A DNA stretch of 64,000 nt from contig NGZR01000006.1 in assembly GCA_002197995.1 (NCBI GenBank), positions 124,001-188,000 on the forward strand, written 5' to 3'. The notes beneath the pieces are model-generated. The model had not been told where the DNA came from and did not search any database. It was given only the letters and a program-made list of their open reading frames with translations. Positions 32,842-46,600 of the stretch are shown here, piece after piece (the stretch's first letter is position 1; every line of letters starts with the position of its first letter). A program made the translations under genes and the position numbers. The DNA comes from Gaeumannomyces sp. JS-464 (lineage: Eukaryota > Ascomycota > Sordariomycetes > Magnaporthales > Magnaporthaceae).

Positions 32842-32983
32842 TCCCAAACCCAGGGCGTTGACACGCGCTCTCACGGCATGCTTTATTGTGATCCCGAGCC
32901 GGGTACGGGGTGGGCGGGGCTCGGGGCTTGGCAAACTAGAGGGTGGCGATCCCAGTTGCTGCCTCTTTTTTACCTCGACCCAC

Positions 32984-34987
32984 TCAAGTGTCGTCATCGC
33001 CGTCGTCTGCTACGGCCTGAGGGGCCTCCCGGCGACGCTTTTTGGGAGGTGCCCGAGGCGGCATTCGTAGCTCCTGCAGGAGCTCTCTGGGTAGGTGTCG
33101 TTGGGCGAGTGAGAAGACGGTCGTCTGGGAGTCGATCTGCCGTTGTCTAAGTATCAGGGGGTGGGTCGGGTCAGCCTCCCCGCTACCAAAACAATACTAT
33201 ACTGCACAAAGTTGCGGAAGCAACCCCTATGCAGATATATACCCAAATCTTTTGTAGATTCAGACGAGTCAAACCAACGAAACATACCTCTTCATCAGCA
33301 TGGCCACGTCGCTGGTCTCGATCGTCTTCCTCCCGGCGTGGTGGGCGAGAGCGCGGAGGTCGCCGCCGATCTGTTCAAAGAACCAGTCCGTCGCCTGCAT
33401 GAGGGCCCGGAGCGTCTCCGGGGTGATCTTTGCGTTGCCGACCGCGCCGCTGGTCCGGGCCATGGCCTCGGCCAGGCGCTTGACCACGGCGGGCGGCAGC
33501 GAGGGGACCGGGTTTCCGTGCTTGGACAGCCGGAGGCCCTTCTTGTTGGGCTTGCCAGCCTTGACTCCGAGCCTCTCGCCCGGCCTCCGCGCCGCGGCGG
33601 CAGCAAAGGCTGTGCCTGACGCCGTCGCTTCTTGCAGGTCGCCGTCGTCCCCGTCTACCGAGGCGGCGTCGTAGTCATTCACGTTATGGTCGTCTGCGCC
33701 GGCTACGCCGTCATCCTGGTCTGGGTAGGGCAGGAGCGAGCCGGAGGCCAGGGGCGAGTTTCCGCCATTGTCGTCGTCATCGTCGTCAAACACCAGACCG
33801 GGCGTCTCGGAGGTGTCGTTGATCTGCGGCTCGAGCCTAAAAGGACTATCCACATCAAGCGGAACCTCGATGGTGCCAAAGTCGCTCTGGCGGCCAGGTC
33901 CAAGTGTTTCCCGCCGGCCGGCAGGGGAATCGAGTCTGCGTAGTATGATGAGTCTGGTTTAGCATCGCACATATGAATATCTGGTGGATATATGGTCCAA
34001 GTAACACACCGTTCATAAGTATCGTCCTCGCCTCTCCTCGCACGGTCGCCGTCCTCCATATCGCCAAAGAGCGGCGGTATCACCCCGCCGGCATCGTCGG
34101 GCGAGCCAAACTCGTCCGACAGGTCAAGGCGGCCGCCGAAGAAGTCGCTCATGCGCAGGCTCTCCCTGTCGAAGCGGCTCCAACCGCCCGGCTGCTCGCT
34201 GACGGCGCGGCGCGGCGCCTCGACCGAGACCATTGTTTGGTCGTCTATCAAACCAGACAGCTGCGGGCGCTGCAGCTCCGCCTCGTCGTCGTCGCCGGCG
34301 TCGATGGGCAGCGACAGGCGCGGCCGGCGCTTGATGAAGCCCGAGTCGTCGTCGTCATCATCATCGTCGTCGTCAATGAACATGCCGGACGGGTCCCGCC
34401 GCCGGCCCACCTCGCCCGCGACGCTGCTGTCGTCGCCGAGCTGGTGGGGCGTGTCGGCCGGGGAAGACGAGGTAACGACGCGCTGCGACAGGGGCGCCAG
34501 GCGCCGGCTGAGCATGCGCAGGGCGTCGAGCGGGCCGTCGCCTTTGCCCTCGACGATGCCGCTGCGGCGGCGGTCCGCGCGGCGGCGGCGGTTGCCGAGG
34601 CCAGACGCCCGCCACCGCCGCCGCCGCCTTTGGTGCGGCGGGGGTGTTGAGCACGGCGGTGCGGCGGTCCCGGAAGGTCTCGATGGCGCGGCGGGCGTGC
34701 GGGGTCGCGCGGCCAGCCACCGACGGCGCCCTGAGGCGGCGCGCCGACGCGGACAGGCCGTTGCCGCCGCTGCGGTTGGCGGCGGCGGCGGCGGTGGACC
34801 GGTTGGTCGGAGTGCGGTGGGGCACGCTGGCGGCACGGACGTTGCGGGCTAGCTGGCCCGGCGTGCGCACGGCCAGGCTCTGCTGCCGCGCCGGCGAGGA
34901 CCGGGGCTCGGGGGTGGTGGTGTGCACATCGCCCGCGGCCGGTCTTGCCGTACTACTGCCCGCCGTTGGGCGAACCGGCGAGGACAT
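32984..34987 (-). CDS. CENPT: CENP-T-like kinetochore protein (histone fold), frame broken
   Basis: Exon 1 (34987-34010) starts MSSPVRPTAGSSTARP with a basic Ala/Arg-rich region. A frame break lies between RDRRTAVLNTPAAPK and RRRADRRRSGIVEGKGDGPL (about 34560-34630; exon sum 1789 nt). LRMLSRRLAPLSQ, an acidic repeat and FDRESLRMSDFFGG follow. Exon 2 (33935-33288) holds LDSPAGRRETLGPG...IEVPLDVDSPFRLEPQ and the histone-fold part: LPPAVVKRLAEAMA, KITPETLRALMQATDWFFEQ, LRALAHHAGRKTIETSD, VAMLMKR. Exon 3 (33146-32984) completes it with RQIDSQTTVFSLAQRHLPRE and a basic tail. CENP-T pairs with CENP-W at centromeres and its N-terminus recruits Ndc80. It converges with SHY1, 142 bp apart. Confidence 0.85.
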
Positions 34988-37900
34988 TATTACGGTGGTA
35001 TTTTATGACAGTGACGGTTGCTGGCAGGACAATCCACGGTCCGAGGCACACATTTGCCTCTTGTTCGCGGCCTGCCTCTCTCGCGCGGTTACTGTCGGGC
35101 CGGGGCGCGTCGGCAAACGCGGTTTTGACAGCCACGCCTTGGGGCTCCTGCACTGAACGCGTCGGCCGAAACTGGATGCCAGGAATGTGGGCCCGGCCCA
35201 GTTGGGAGCCCAGACCCAGACCCCACCGAACCCATTCGTCCCATAGCATTGGCTGATGTATGCACGGTCCTGTTGGAGCGTGCGCCTAAACAGCTTCAAG
35301 CCCGTCCAAGCCCTGAGCATCCCTCCAGCTGGTCCTCCAGAAGCGGCATACCATGACGAGTGCACCGAGTCGGGGATACATCTCGATCTCGCGGAACAGG
35401 CTGTCATGTTACGTCTGTATCGGACTGTTTGCCGTCACGGGGCAAGCATTACGAGTCGGCACAGCCAACATAGTCTGCATTTCACGCATCTCGGGTGCAA
35501 GAATCGTGACCCTTATTCCGGACAGCGCCAATCCATGTACCGCGTGCCGTCGGCCGGCCGCCAGCGATCCACCCCTCCTGGCTGTCGGATCGCCGCTGGG
35601 GATGGAGGCAAAAACAGCAAGAAGCCGGGGGCGGCTGTGCTGATATCAGGCTACGGGGTGGCCGCATGTTCCGGTCGTTGGGCGACGGCAGGGTCCCAGG
35701 GGAGAAGGGGGAGTTTCGACGTTTCGATGCAGTCCACAGACCGTTGATGAAACAAAACGTGGGATGTTCCGCCAACCCCAGTCGGATCCAAGAACCTCTC
35801 CCACGATGCTTGGGCCGAACGGGGCGAGTGTCCGGGCGCCTGCCAAGGGCTGTCTTTCCGTTTTTGTTTTTGTCCTCCTTGGTGCCCTTGTCAGGTCGGC
35901 TGGCAAGCACGGCATCCCGGGGAAAAGGAAGACAAGCCATTGCTGCTTGGCCACGGCTCGTGGCGCACAGGCCTCGGATGGCGATGGAACTGCCGCCAGA
36001 CAAACGGGAGGCGGTTTGCTGGCGGCGGCAGCACGTCTCATTCGGTTCACGGACTTGGCCGTGTGTGCTGGTTGAAACAACGAATCATGAACCCTATCCA
36101 GACCCTTTCTGCATTCGTGCCGCCTCCGATAAGAGCGAGCGAGAATACCTACCTAGGTAGAGATAGAGGGAGAGAAGATCAGACCAGACCTTGACTACGT
36201 GACTACCTAGGCACCTAGGTACCTACCTTGTGCCCAAGATGCACAAGAACAAAACTGGACAGCCCTGTAACAAGGCGTGCATCAAATGGAGAAAGACGGG
36301 CGCATCGCCATGCAGTTGGTCCAGTGGGAACGCCCAGTAGGGGAGCCCAGTGGCGTGGGCATGCTTCCTTCGGGACTATGACGTCCAATCGCTTGCGTTT
36401 TTCCCGACGTGACGGCCAGACGCAGGCCTAGAAGAGGACACCCCCAGATCCAGACAGGCGTGCATATTGCATGTTGGGGCACACTCTTTCCTTCTCTGGC
36501 GTCATTCAACGGATTCCTGTTCGTCTCCGCAGCACCACTACTGCGGCCTTGTGCAGGTTGGTGCAACGGAGCCGCGCTGGGCGTCGACCACCTGCTTGCT
36601 ACCTCACCCCGCTGGATCGTCAACATGTTTCGATTGATGCTTTCAATATTTGGCGGCCAAGCTTTGCTCTGCCTTCCATTCGCCGAACCGTCTCGCTCTC
36701 GCTCCCGCAGACTTCCTTTCGCAAACCTCTAGCTGATTGCCATCTGCCTTCTGATGTTTCTTCGGCCGTCTTGGCGACAAGGGACGGTTGCGTGCGTCCG
36801 TCCAAGGGAGGGAGCGAGGTCGTATCGACGGATAGGATAGTATTGCCAAATGAGAATATCGAGGATCCCCAAATTATCGGGACGTACGACGTGCAGACAT
36901 GGATAGGCACGCAGCGTAGCATCGACAACTCACGGGGACTCTCGCGCACTGGCCACCTCCGCCCGTCTCCAAACATACTAGGCAGTCGAGAGGGTTAGGC
37001 GGCGTCACGCCCCTTTGGGCCACCCATCGACGTCGCAACCACCGACACCAGACCCTGCTCCAGCCGCCGTCTTTTTCGGGGCTGCTGTGGCAGACACCCA
37101 ATCAGCCGCGGTTCATTGAGCACAACTGGCCACTCGCGTCCAATGAATGCACCGGGGGTGTTGTCGCGGCTGCTAGTCCTAGCTGTCAGCCTCTGGGGAG
37201 CCTGCCGAATTAATTGAAAGCCCCAGGCGGGGGCGTGCAGTGAATACATGCATTGGGGTGGGCGGTGCAGCACCCAGTTGGCGCATGGCGGGCAGCGAGG
37301 AATCAATTGATCGTCAAGCTCCAGAGCTAGGGGAGCACCGGTGGGCCCCATTGGAAGCAGGTGCCCCTGCATCAGAGCTTCCACTGCATCTCCTTTCCCC
37401 CTCCATCTCCATAAAAATCCACGACGAGCACCCCTTCGGCGATTGTGAAACTTGGTCCAGTCGTCCACTACTTGGACCAGCTTGGAGCTTTAAAGGGACG
37501 CGAGAAACCCGCCCTGTAACCTGGCTTGCACAGGGCCACTGTCCATCATTGTCCATCGCCGCGGCACTTGTTCTCGCTTCCTTCTCCGCGCCATTCAGTC
37601 CAACAGCCTTGCTCGTAAGTACCGTGTCTATGCGATGATGAGTTGATCCTTCACTTGTGTGTCTACCGAGCCAGCAGCGATTGTGCTTTCTCCCTCTGCA
37701 CCACCCTACCCGAGGTTTGCGCCTCGAGAGCAGGGGCAGGCAGTGCTTGCTGTTGATGCATTCCGCACAACGCTGGGATTCTTCTTGCACACATGCACGC
37801 AACCACTGCCACCCATCCACCACGTCAATCAAGAAAAGGGGTAAAAGGGAGACATGTCCAAGAATAAAAAAGCGCCCCTCGCCAACAGCAAGATGGTGGC

Positions 37901-38807
37901 TGTCTGCAGGGCATGCTGAAGCTGCAAGTGTTAGAGCACCTCCTTTGGCAAGCCGGCATGTGCTTCACCTCTCTCCTCGCACAACCCCCTCCTCCCCACT
38001 TGACGTCCCACCAAAGAGGTTGTCCGGCCGCTTTCCGCCCCCCGGCATCCCAGGGGTCGCTGGCGGCTGCATGCCTGCCTGACAGAGAGGCGCCTGTGGT
38101 GCGGACTTGCTGGCGGCGCGGGCTGGGTCGGTCGGCTGGCAGGCTCCATTGACGATGGATCATGGATGGATGGTCTGGTCACCGCCAGCCACCCAGCGGT
38201 GCCAGCCAAGCCGACGTCTCTCCCCATCCATTCTCACTGCACAAAAGTCGTCGGCGCTGCACGGACTGCCTACCTTCCTAGCGCTTCACTGCAGTATCTT
38301 ATCGGGGCCCTGGCTAGCTTCCACCTACCTACTTGCGGTGCGGACGATCCAAGTCGGGTCCCCATCCCTCGCCCTCCCCTCAACTTTAAACGGCAGCATC
38401 CCGTCCCGCTGTTCCAAAACATCTCTTCTGACTGATTGATGCAGCTTTTCCCTAACAATCAACCCAACGCAGAGAGCCACCACCCGCAAACCTTGCCACC
38501 TCCGACCCGCTGCCTGCTGAGCGCACCGCTAGAAGCGCAGCCAAAACAGGTTGAATCGCCCGCGCGGCACCGCACGCACTGCTGCACTGCAAAACCCAGT
38601 CCTACCAACCTGCCTCTGCCTCACATCTGAGCCAAAGAAAAAACAGCCCACGCACCACACAGTCTCAGCCATATTTCCACCATCTCGGGCCTTGCAAACC
38701 GCCCACCGCTGCCACCGCCTGCACTTGCTGCTGGCTCATCAACAACCTGCCTTCGGTGCAGTTTCCCGTCAAGAGCGCCACCGCTTCTTTTGACCTCACA
38801 TCCCAAA
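34988..38807. promoter_or_regulatory. Long divergent upstream region of CENP-T and RAC1
   Basis: 3.8 kb without a supportable coding sequence. Features include ACCTAGGTA-type palindromic repeats (36148-36160 and 36200-36228) and many short pyrimidine-rich blocks. GTAAGT at 37615 paired with GATTGATGCAG at 38434-38444 could bound a 5'-UTR intron of RAC1. Frames such as 36471-36998 + and 37314-37832 - have no motifs. Confidence 0.45.
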
Positions 38808-40050
<1,243 letters not shown>

Positions 40051-41434
40051 AGGCGCTGCCATCCGATTCGGGCCCGAGACCCTCCTGATCCCGACACTGG
40101 CGCCGCGTGTACCAGGTTCTGTACTCATGTCGCACACGCTTATCATAACCCTACTCTGGCTCCGACGAATTGGATGGCCGACTGTCCCACAAAGTCACTG
40201 TTCCAGACGAAGCGCTAGAAAACAGGAAAAGAAAGCAGGGATCTTGACCCATTACACTATTGTCAGCCTCCGCTCCAGCGGAGAGGCTCGCTCGTGGCGA
40301 TTTGCGTTAGCCGCTGAGCATTACTGGCCACATACACCAGCAGGTCTCGGGCCTTTGGTGTGTCTGCTTGTTGCTGTATCGGTTTTCCTTCCATTTTTCT
40401 GGTCTTTTTTTATGCAATACAGGGTAATGGTGTTGGGTCATTTTGCCTCTTTATCGTTGCTCTCTCTTCACGGTCCTTTTTCTCCCCTCATATCCTGCAG
40501 GTAGCAAATTTGCATTCAACAGAAACCCTTCACATCTTTTCTTATTCCTTGTTTCTTTCTGGTTTCTTTCCTTGCCGACATCTGAGGATCACTCCTCTGT
40601 TTTTGATTCCCCTGTCGATAGCGAGGATGTCGCCGCCTTTTTGAGGCCTCTTGAGGAGAGACGAATGGGACGGTCAGAGGCCGCGATGGGTGATATAGGG
40701 AGATGTGGGCCAACAAGGGAAGCAACGTGCCAAAGACGGGTAGCAAGCGGTGCCTGCGCCCCGACGGCTGGACGGTAGTTGCAGCTTAGGGTATATGAAC
40801 AGGTTTGAAGCCTCGGGTTGCCACTTTTGCACCGCGCAGAGGTTTGCCAAAGATATATGTGCGTTATCTTGGATCATGTTGAAGCCACTCGCCGCTGTCG
40901 GTGTCCCGCTCCGGCCGCACGGTGTATCCAACTCCCCGCCCGCGACAGTACAAGCACTTAGCACAGCCGTCTGTCGTATAGGACATGGAAGGTGACGACG
41001 AGTGGGCGAGGCCCATGCTTCTGTCAACGAGCCTCGTGGCACGCCAGGGCACGCCGCGAGCGGCCGGGCCCGGTCCAGCCCTGCGGCCCCATCTTTGGTG
41101 ACAGGCATCATGATAGCAAGAAAAGGCGGAGCTAGCCGAGCCAGCCTGCCGGTGTATTGTCAAAACAGATGGCCTAGCAGGTAAACTCACGCCGGAACCC
41201 AGTTCCACAAGCCGGCAATGATTCTATGTATTTCTGTCTTGCGCGACGCTTGGACTAATTAACCGCGATCGCAAGCAATGGTACAAGATGACAAAGAGGA
41301 GACGAAAAGAAAGAAGAAACAGGAAATAAAAGGGCGTTTTCAAGGTGTTCACATCCTCTCTCGCAACAACGAGAAGGGCCCTGATTCCTCCGCAGAGGAA
41401 CACGAAGCATCTTTCCCTTCCTCCTCCCGGCAGC
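40051..41434. other. Convergent intergenic region RAC1 / NOP6
   Basis: About 1.4 kb of 3' flanks. T-rich segments occur around 40380-40600. No gene is seen. Confidence 0.45.
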
Positions 41435-42756
41435 TCACTGACGATTCATCTGGGCTCTCCTGCTAGGGTGGATCCCGTCCTGCTCGTACTCCTTCTCCTT
41501 GGCCTCCTTCTCGGCCTTGATGCGGCGGGCGCGCTCCTCGTTGAGCTTCTGGTTCTTGGCCTTGATCTTGTCCTGGCGGCCCTCGGTCTTGCCGCCTCCT
41601 CCAGCACTGGTGGTCCTCGCCGTTGTTTTTTTGTTGTCAGCCACAATGTTGTTCCAAGACCCCACAAGAAAAGAAGTATAAGCAGAGAAGGAAAGAGAAA
41701 AAAAAAAAAGGAGAGAAAGAACTCACGTCAGCTCGACATTGATCCTCCGCGCGGGTGACACGCCGTCGTCAAACTCGGAGTGGTGCATCTTGGCCAGGCA
41801 CGTCTTGATGGAGCTGTAGTTGTCAAACTCGACAAAGGCGATGCCCCGCGACTTTGCCGGGTTCCCGCGCTCCGTCAGCAGGCGCACCGACGACGGGCGC
41901 AGCGACGCAAAGTGCGCCCGGACCGCCTCGGCCGTCGCGCTGTAGGGCAGGTTGCCCACGAAGACGATGAAGCGCACGTTCTTCTTGGCGGCGCCGCTGC
42001 TTTCGCCCTCGCCCTCGCCCTCGCCCCCTGCTGGCGCTTCTGAGCCCTCCTCCTTGCCTTGTGTCTCCGCGGCGGCGGCGGCGGCGGCGGCGGCCTTCTT
42101 GGCCTTTTTGCGCTCCTTCTTCGAAACCGGGGCGGCGGTGGCGTCGGCGTCGGCGGCACCGTTGGTAGCGGCGGGAGCCTCGGTTGCCTCTTCTTCCTCG
42201 CTCTGCTTCTTCTTTTTCTTCTTGTCCTTCTTCGCCTTCTTGCCCAGCGCCTCGTCGGCGGTCGCGACGGCCTCCTTGACCTCCTCCTCCTCCTGGGCCT
42301 CCTTGCTCTTCTTATTCTTCTTCTTCTCCTCGGCCGCAGCAGCCTCCTCGTTCACTGCGGCGACGGCGGCGCCATCCTCCTCTTCCTCCTCCTCCTCCTC
42401 CTTGGCCCGGATAGGGATGTCCTTCTTTTTCCTCTTTTGGCCGGCTCCTCCTCCCCTCCGGCGGCGGCGGTCTCCTCCGCTTCGTCGGCCTGCGTGCGCT
42501 TTTTGCTCTTGTCCTTCTTCTTCTTCTTTTTCTTTCCCTCTTCGTCGCCGTTCTGCTCGGCAGCTGCCGTCTCTTCTTCGGTCTCGACAGCGGCGCGCTC
42601 TTGTCTCTTCATTTCCTTCTTTGCTTTCTTCTTCTCCAGCTTCGCGTCGGTGGCGGCGGCGGCGGCGGCAGAGTCCTCGTCCTCGTCGTCGCGCCGGCGC
42701 TTCTTGGATGCGAGGTCCGCGCCCTCAGAACCCTTGGGCTCTGCCTTACGCTTCAT
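41435..42756 (-). CDS. NOP6: RRM ribosome-biogenesis factor, Nop6-like (one base missing)
   Basis: Exon 1 (42756-41727) starts MKRKAEPKGSEGADLASKK. It is very rich in Lys/Glu/Ala clusters typical of nucleolar proteins, then has one RRM: VRFIVFVGNLPYSATAEAVR, SRGIAFVEFDNYSSIKTC and RRINVELT. After a 120-bp intron, exon 2 (41606-41435) gives AGGGGKTEGRQDKIKAKNQK and a basic coiled tail. VELT-(x)-GGGG followed by a KIKAKN-like helix is the yeast Nop6 signature, a 90S/40S assembly factor with RNA-chaperone activity. The frames split near 42440-42470 (EEEPAKRG versus GQKRKKKDIPIRAKEE), with exon sum 1202 nt, so one base is missing. About 400 residues. Confidence 0.87.
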
Positions 42757-43616
42757 TGTGTTTGCGTGGCTTTCGTTGCGTGCGCGGTTCTTTTTTTTTT
42801 TTTTTTTTTTTTTTCCTTTGCGCTCCGGTATAGTTTCCCATTTAGGTAATCCAATTGCGCCTGGTCCCTGATTTTTTTTCTCGACTTTTTTTTCTGCCGG
42901 GCGGGGAAGCTCATTCATAGTGGGGTGTCCCCGCTGGACTCCTGCAGGGGCTTGGCGCTGCTCCTTTGCTCGCTTCCCCTGATTTGAAGTTCGCATATTC
43001 ATTCACTTGACTCCAGGAAGCAATCAGCTCCGCGAGAATGGCTTGTGATACGGCCCATTGCGCGGCCGCAGGGTGATTGCATGTGAGGACATAAACCCCT
43101 GGCCTCACATGAATCTTCGCAGCCGGGCAAGTCTCACATGCATTCAGGGGTGCGATTATCTGTCTCTCATGGCTACAGAGCGCCCTGAGCCTCTTTGTTT
43201 CCTATTCTACTTGCAGTCAATGTGCGAAGTCGACCATCCCAATGAACATGAAAACAAACCTCTAGATAAGTAAACCGCCAAAACCGTTAAAAGCTGCCCT
43301 AAGAGAAACTTCGAAGAAGACAAACGAAAAGTAAGGAAAACTGGTTCTGCATGACAAGGAATATGGTATGCCGTTGGGGTAGTTTGAACCGTTGATAACT
43401 CCACTGTAAATCATGTCTTCACTCCCCATCCGAAAATTAACCAAGAAACACGCCGCCGCTCGTCTTGATGGGCTTTATCCTTTCAACGGCGAGGGATCGT
43501 GCTGAGTGTCCAGCCAGAGGCCTCCATGGCAGACGGCCGTGGGAATGACAAATGCATGAAGTTCAGGGGGAAAAAGAGAGAAGACAGTGTCGCGAGGCCC
43601 CTATGCTAGGAAATTC
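42757..43616. other. Intergenic between NOP6 promoter and CFEM gene 3' end
   Basis: A T run of about 24 (42790-42813) lies directly upstream of the NOP6 start. The rest has no supported gene and should hold the CFEM gene 3' UTR. Confidence 0.45.
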
Positions 43617-46600
43617 TCAATTGCGTATAGCGACTAGCGCAGCCAACGGTGCAGCCAAGGCTACCATGGGCGGGAGGTGCCTGGCTCCGGCACCCGTGAA
43701 CTGCGCCGGGCCCGACGTCGTCGGTGTTGCCGTCGATGTCGTCGGCGTCAGTGTCAGCGCTGTCTCCGTGCTTGGTATCCCGGGCGGCGTTACTGTGTTT
43801 GAGACCCTGGGCGGTGTCACTGTGCTTGAAAGTCGGGGCGGCGTCACTGTCCCATTCGATGATCGAAACGTCGAGGTCAGGATAGTGGAAACGGTTGTCC
43901 TCGTTCCCGGTGTGCTTCCGGTGCTGTTCGTTAGAGTCACCGTCGAATGCGCCGTTGTTATTGGGGGCATGGAATGGTTTGGCGTGCTGTTCGACGCTGT
44001 ACTCGGGATCGTGGGAGGACCTTGTCCCCCAGGAGGCACTGGCGGCATGGATCCAGTGGACGATAGACTTGTTGACATTGGTGGCGTCGTGATCGAAGCG
44101 GTAGATCCGCCCGTGATGGGCGCTTGGCCACTCCCTTCTCCTCCCGATGGCGTTGAAGGCACTCCAGGAACACCAGGCGACACAGGGGGCGACAAATGTA
44201 AGGTTGTGGCACCCGTAACTGGGGCTTGGCCGCTGCCTTCCCCTCCTGGAGGCGTCGAAGGAATGCTGGGGGCGCTCGGGGGATAGAAAGTGACGAAGTT
44301 AGGGTTGTCGCGCCCGTGACAGGAGCCTGGCCCCCAATCTCTCCGCCTGGCGTCGTGGAAGAATCTTCAGGGCCACCAGGGCCGCTTGGAGACAGAGGGG
44401 TTGATGCGGTCAAGGTGATGGCGCCAGTGATGGGAGCCTGACCTCCAGCCTCTCCACCGGGCGATGTAGAAGGAGTACCTGGGGCGCTGGGAGGCCCGGG
44501 AATCGATGAACTCAGGGTGGCGGTGCCGGGCACAGGAGCTTGACCGCCAGCCTCTCCTCCAGGGGGTGTCGAAGCCGCAGGCGTATCGGGACACCCCGGG
44601 CCTCCAGGGCAATCGGGACCAGCCGGGTGCCCAGGGCCGCTGGGTGTTGCTCCGCTAGGTGGCGTCGGGATCGCAGGCGTATCAGGGCAACCAGGGTCGC
44701 CAGGACAGCCAGTGATATCAGGGCATCCTGGACCCCCAGGGCAGTCGAGACCTGTAGGGTGGCCAGGGCCACTCGGGTTTTCTCCGCCAGGCGGAGTCGT
44801 GGTGACGGGGAGCCCAGGAGTTCCTGGAGTAGATGGGGCCGAGTGACTGGTTGTCCTTGCGCCGGTAACAGGTGCTTGCCCACCACCCTCTCCACCGCCG
44901 CTAGGCGTCGTGGTTCCTGGAATTCCAGGTGTGTTCGGAGTGTCCGGGGTGTTAGGAGCGCTGGGAGTGTTCAGGGGCGAAGGACTCGAGGTGATGGCCC
45001 CAGTGACGGGAGCCTGGCCTCCAATTTCTCCACCGTCAGGTGTTGTAGTGGCAGGCACATCAGGAGTGCTGGGACCTGCAGGCGTATCGGGCGCGCCAGG
45101 AGCACCCGGAGACGAAGGGGTCGATGTTCTAGCACCAGTGATGGGAGCTACGCCCCCGACTTCTCCGCCGGTGGGCGTTGTGACGATGGGTATGGCGGGA
45201 ATCGCTGGGGTGCTCGGGGTGTTGGGGCTTCCAGGAGTGTTGGGGCTTCCAGGAGTGTTGGGGCTTCCAGGAGTGTTGGGGCTTCCAGGAGCACCTGGGG
45301 ACAAAAGAGTCGATGTTCTGGCCCCGGTAATGGGTGCCACCCTCCTATCTCGCCACCTTCAGGTCCGGGACTGGGTGCAAGCGGCGTCGTCACTCTTGTT
45401 GTCAGTGTAATCACCGGTGGCATAGTGCTCGGGCTTTCAGGAGGGCTGCCACTTGGAGGTGGGCCTTCGTGCGGTGGTTGGCCTTGAGGCGTCGTCGCCG
45501 GAGCTGATGGTGGTGTCGAAACCGAGGACTGGCCAGGGGATGGAGGAGGGCTGCCAGGTGGCGGGCCTAGAGGTGGAACAGGCTGCCCAGGTGTGGTGCT
45601 CGATGACCGCGAGTTACCAGGCGGGATGCCCCCAGGGGGACTGCCACCTGGAGGGCTGTTCACAGGTGGCGTGCTGACACTGCGCGTCAAGGTGTGAGGC
45701 CAAGGCAGCTGGCCTGAGAGCGTGATGGCTCCTCCGGACGGCGTTGGTGGCATGCTTCCTGGGGGTGAACCTGGATTTGGTGGCGAAACAGTCACAGGGA
45801 GAGGCGGCGTTCCCTGGGAACTGGGCGGGGCCGGCCCGACAGGCGGCGACGAACCGCCATCGCTGGGCGGAGGCCGGCTGCTGCGGGAGCTCATGGACCC
45901 AGGAGGTCTACTTCCAATGCTCGGAAATCCGGGAGGCGGCAGTGTGGATGGGACTGAGTTGGTCGCCCAGCTGATGATGCCGCTGACAGGCGAGGCATTG
46001 GGGCTGGTGCCACCACCGACCGGTGGAATTTCGGGAGTAACCGGCGTCGAAGGTATCGAGTTTATTATCGACGTGACGGTTGGCGCCAGCGGGCTGATTG
46101 GAGGCGAGCCGCCTACGCTCGGCAAGCCAGGGGTGCCAGGCACATTTGGAATACCAGGAGTAATCGGCACAGAGGGCGTTCCCGGCAGGCTTGGCATACC
46201 AGGGCCGACGGGGACATTTGGTGTCCCAGGAGTGATTGGGACAGTTGGCCAACCTGGAGTTACTGGCAGATTTGGCGCCACAGGACTGAGCGGAGTGCTT
46301 GGGAAGCCAGGTGGTCCGGGGACAATGACTGGAGGAGATCACGACAATCGTCGCAGTGGGCCTTGGCGGGTTGGGAATACTGTTCAGGGCCGGAAAGGCA
46401 GGGACCGTTACCGTAGAGACTGACGTCGTCGTCACGAAGACAGTCGAACCTGTGGGCGGAAAAGGGCCCCATGGGGTGCCGGGAGGACCTTTCGGGCCTG
46501 GGGGCGTGCCAATCGAAGGAGACGAGTGGACGGCGTCGCCGCCATATGCACTCAATAGGCCTGGAGGGAGACTGGGTCCATTCCCGAAATCGTAACCTTT

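Noticed and set aside
41952..42871. Long Ser/Leu-rich plus frames
   Set aside because: Antisense translations of Lys/Glu-rich NOP6 codons.
45225..45292. Short direct repeats that might suggest a CRISPR array
   Set aside because: Four copies of a 21-nt unit without spacers inside coding repeats (SPNTPG) of a fungal gene.
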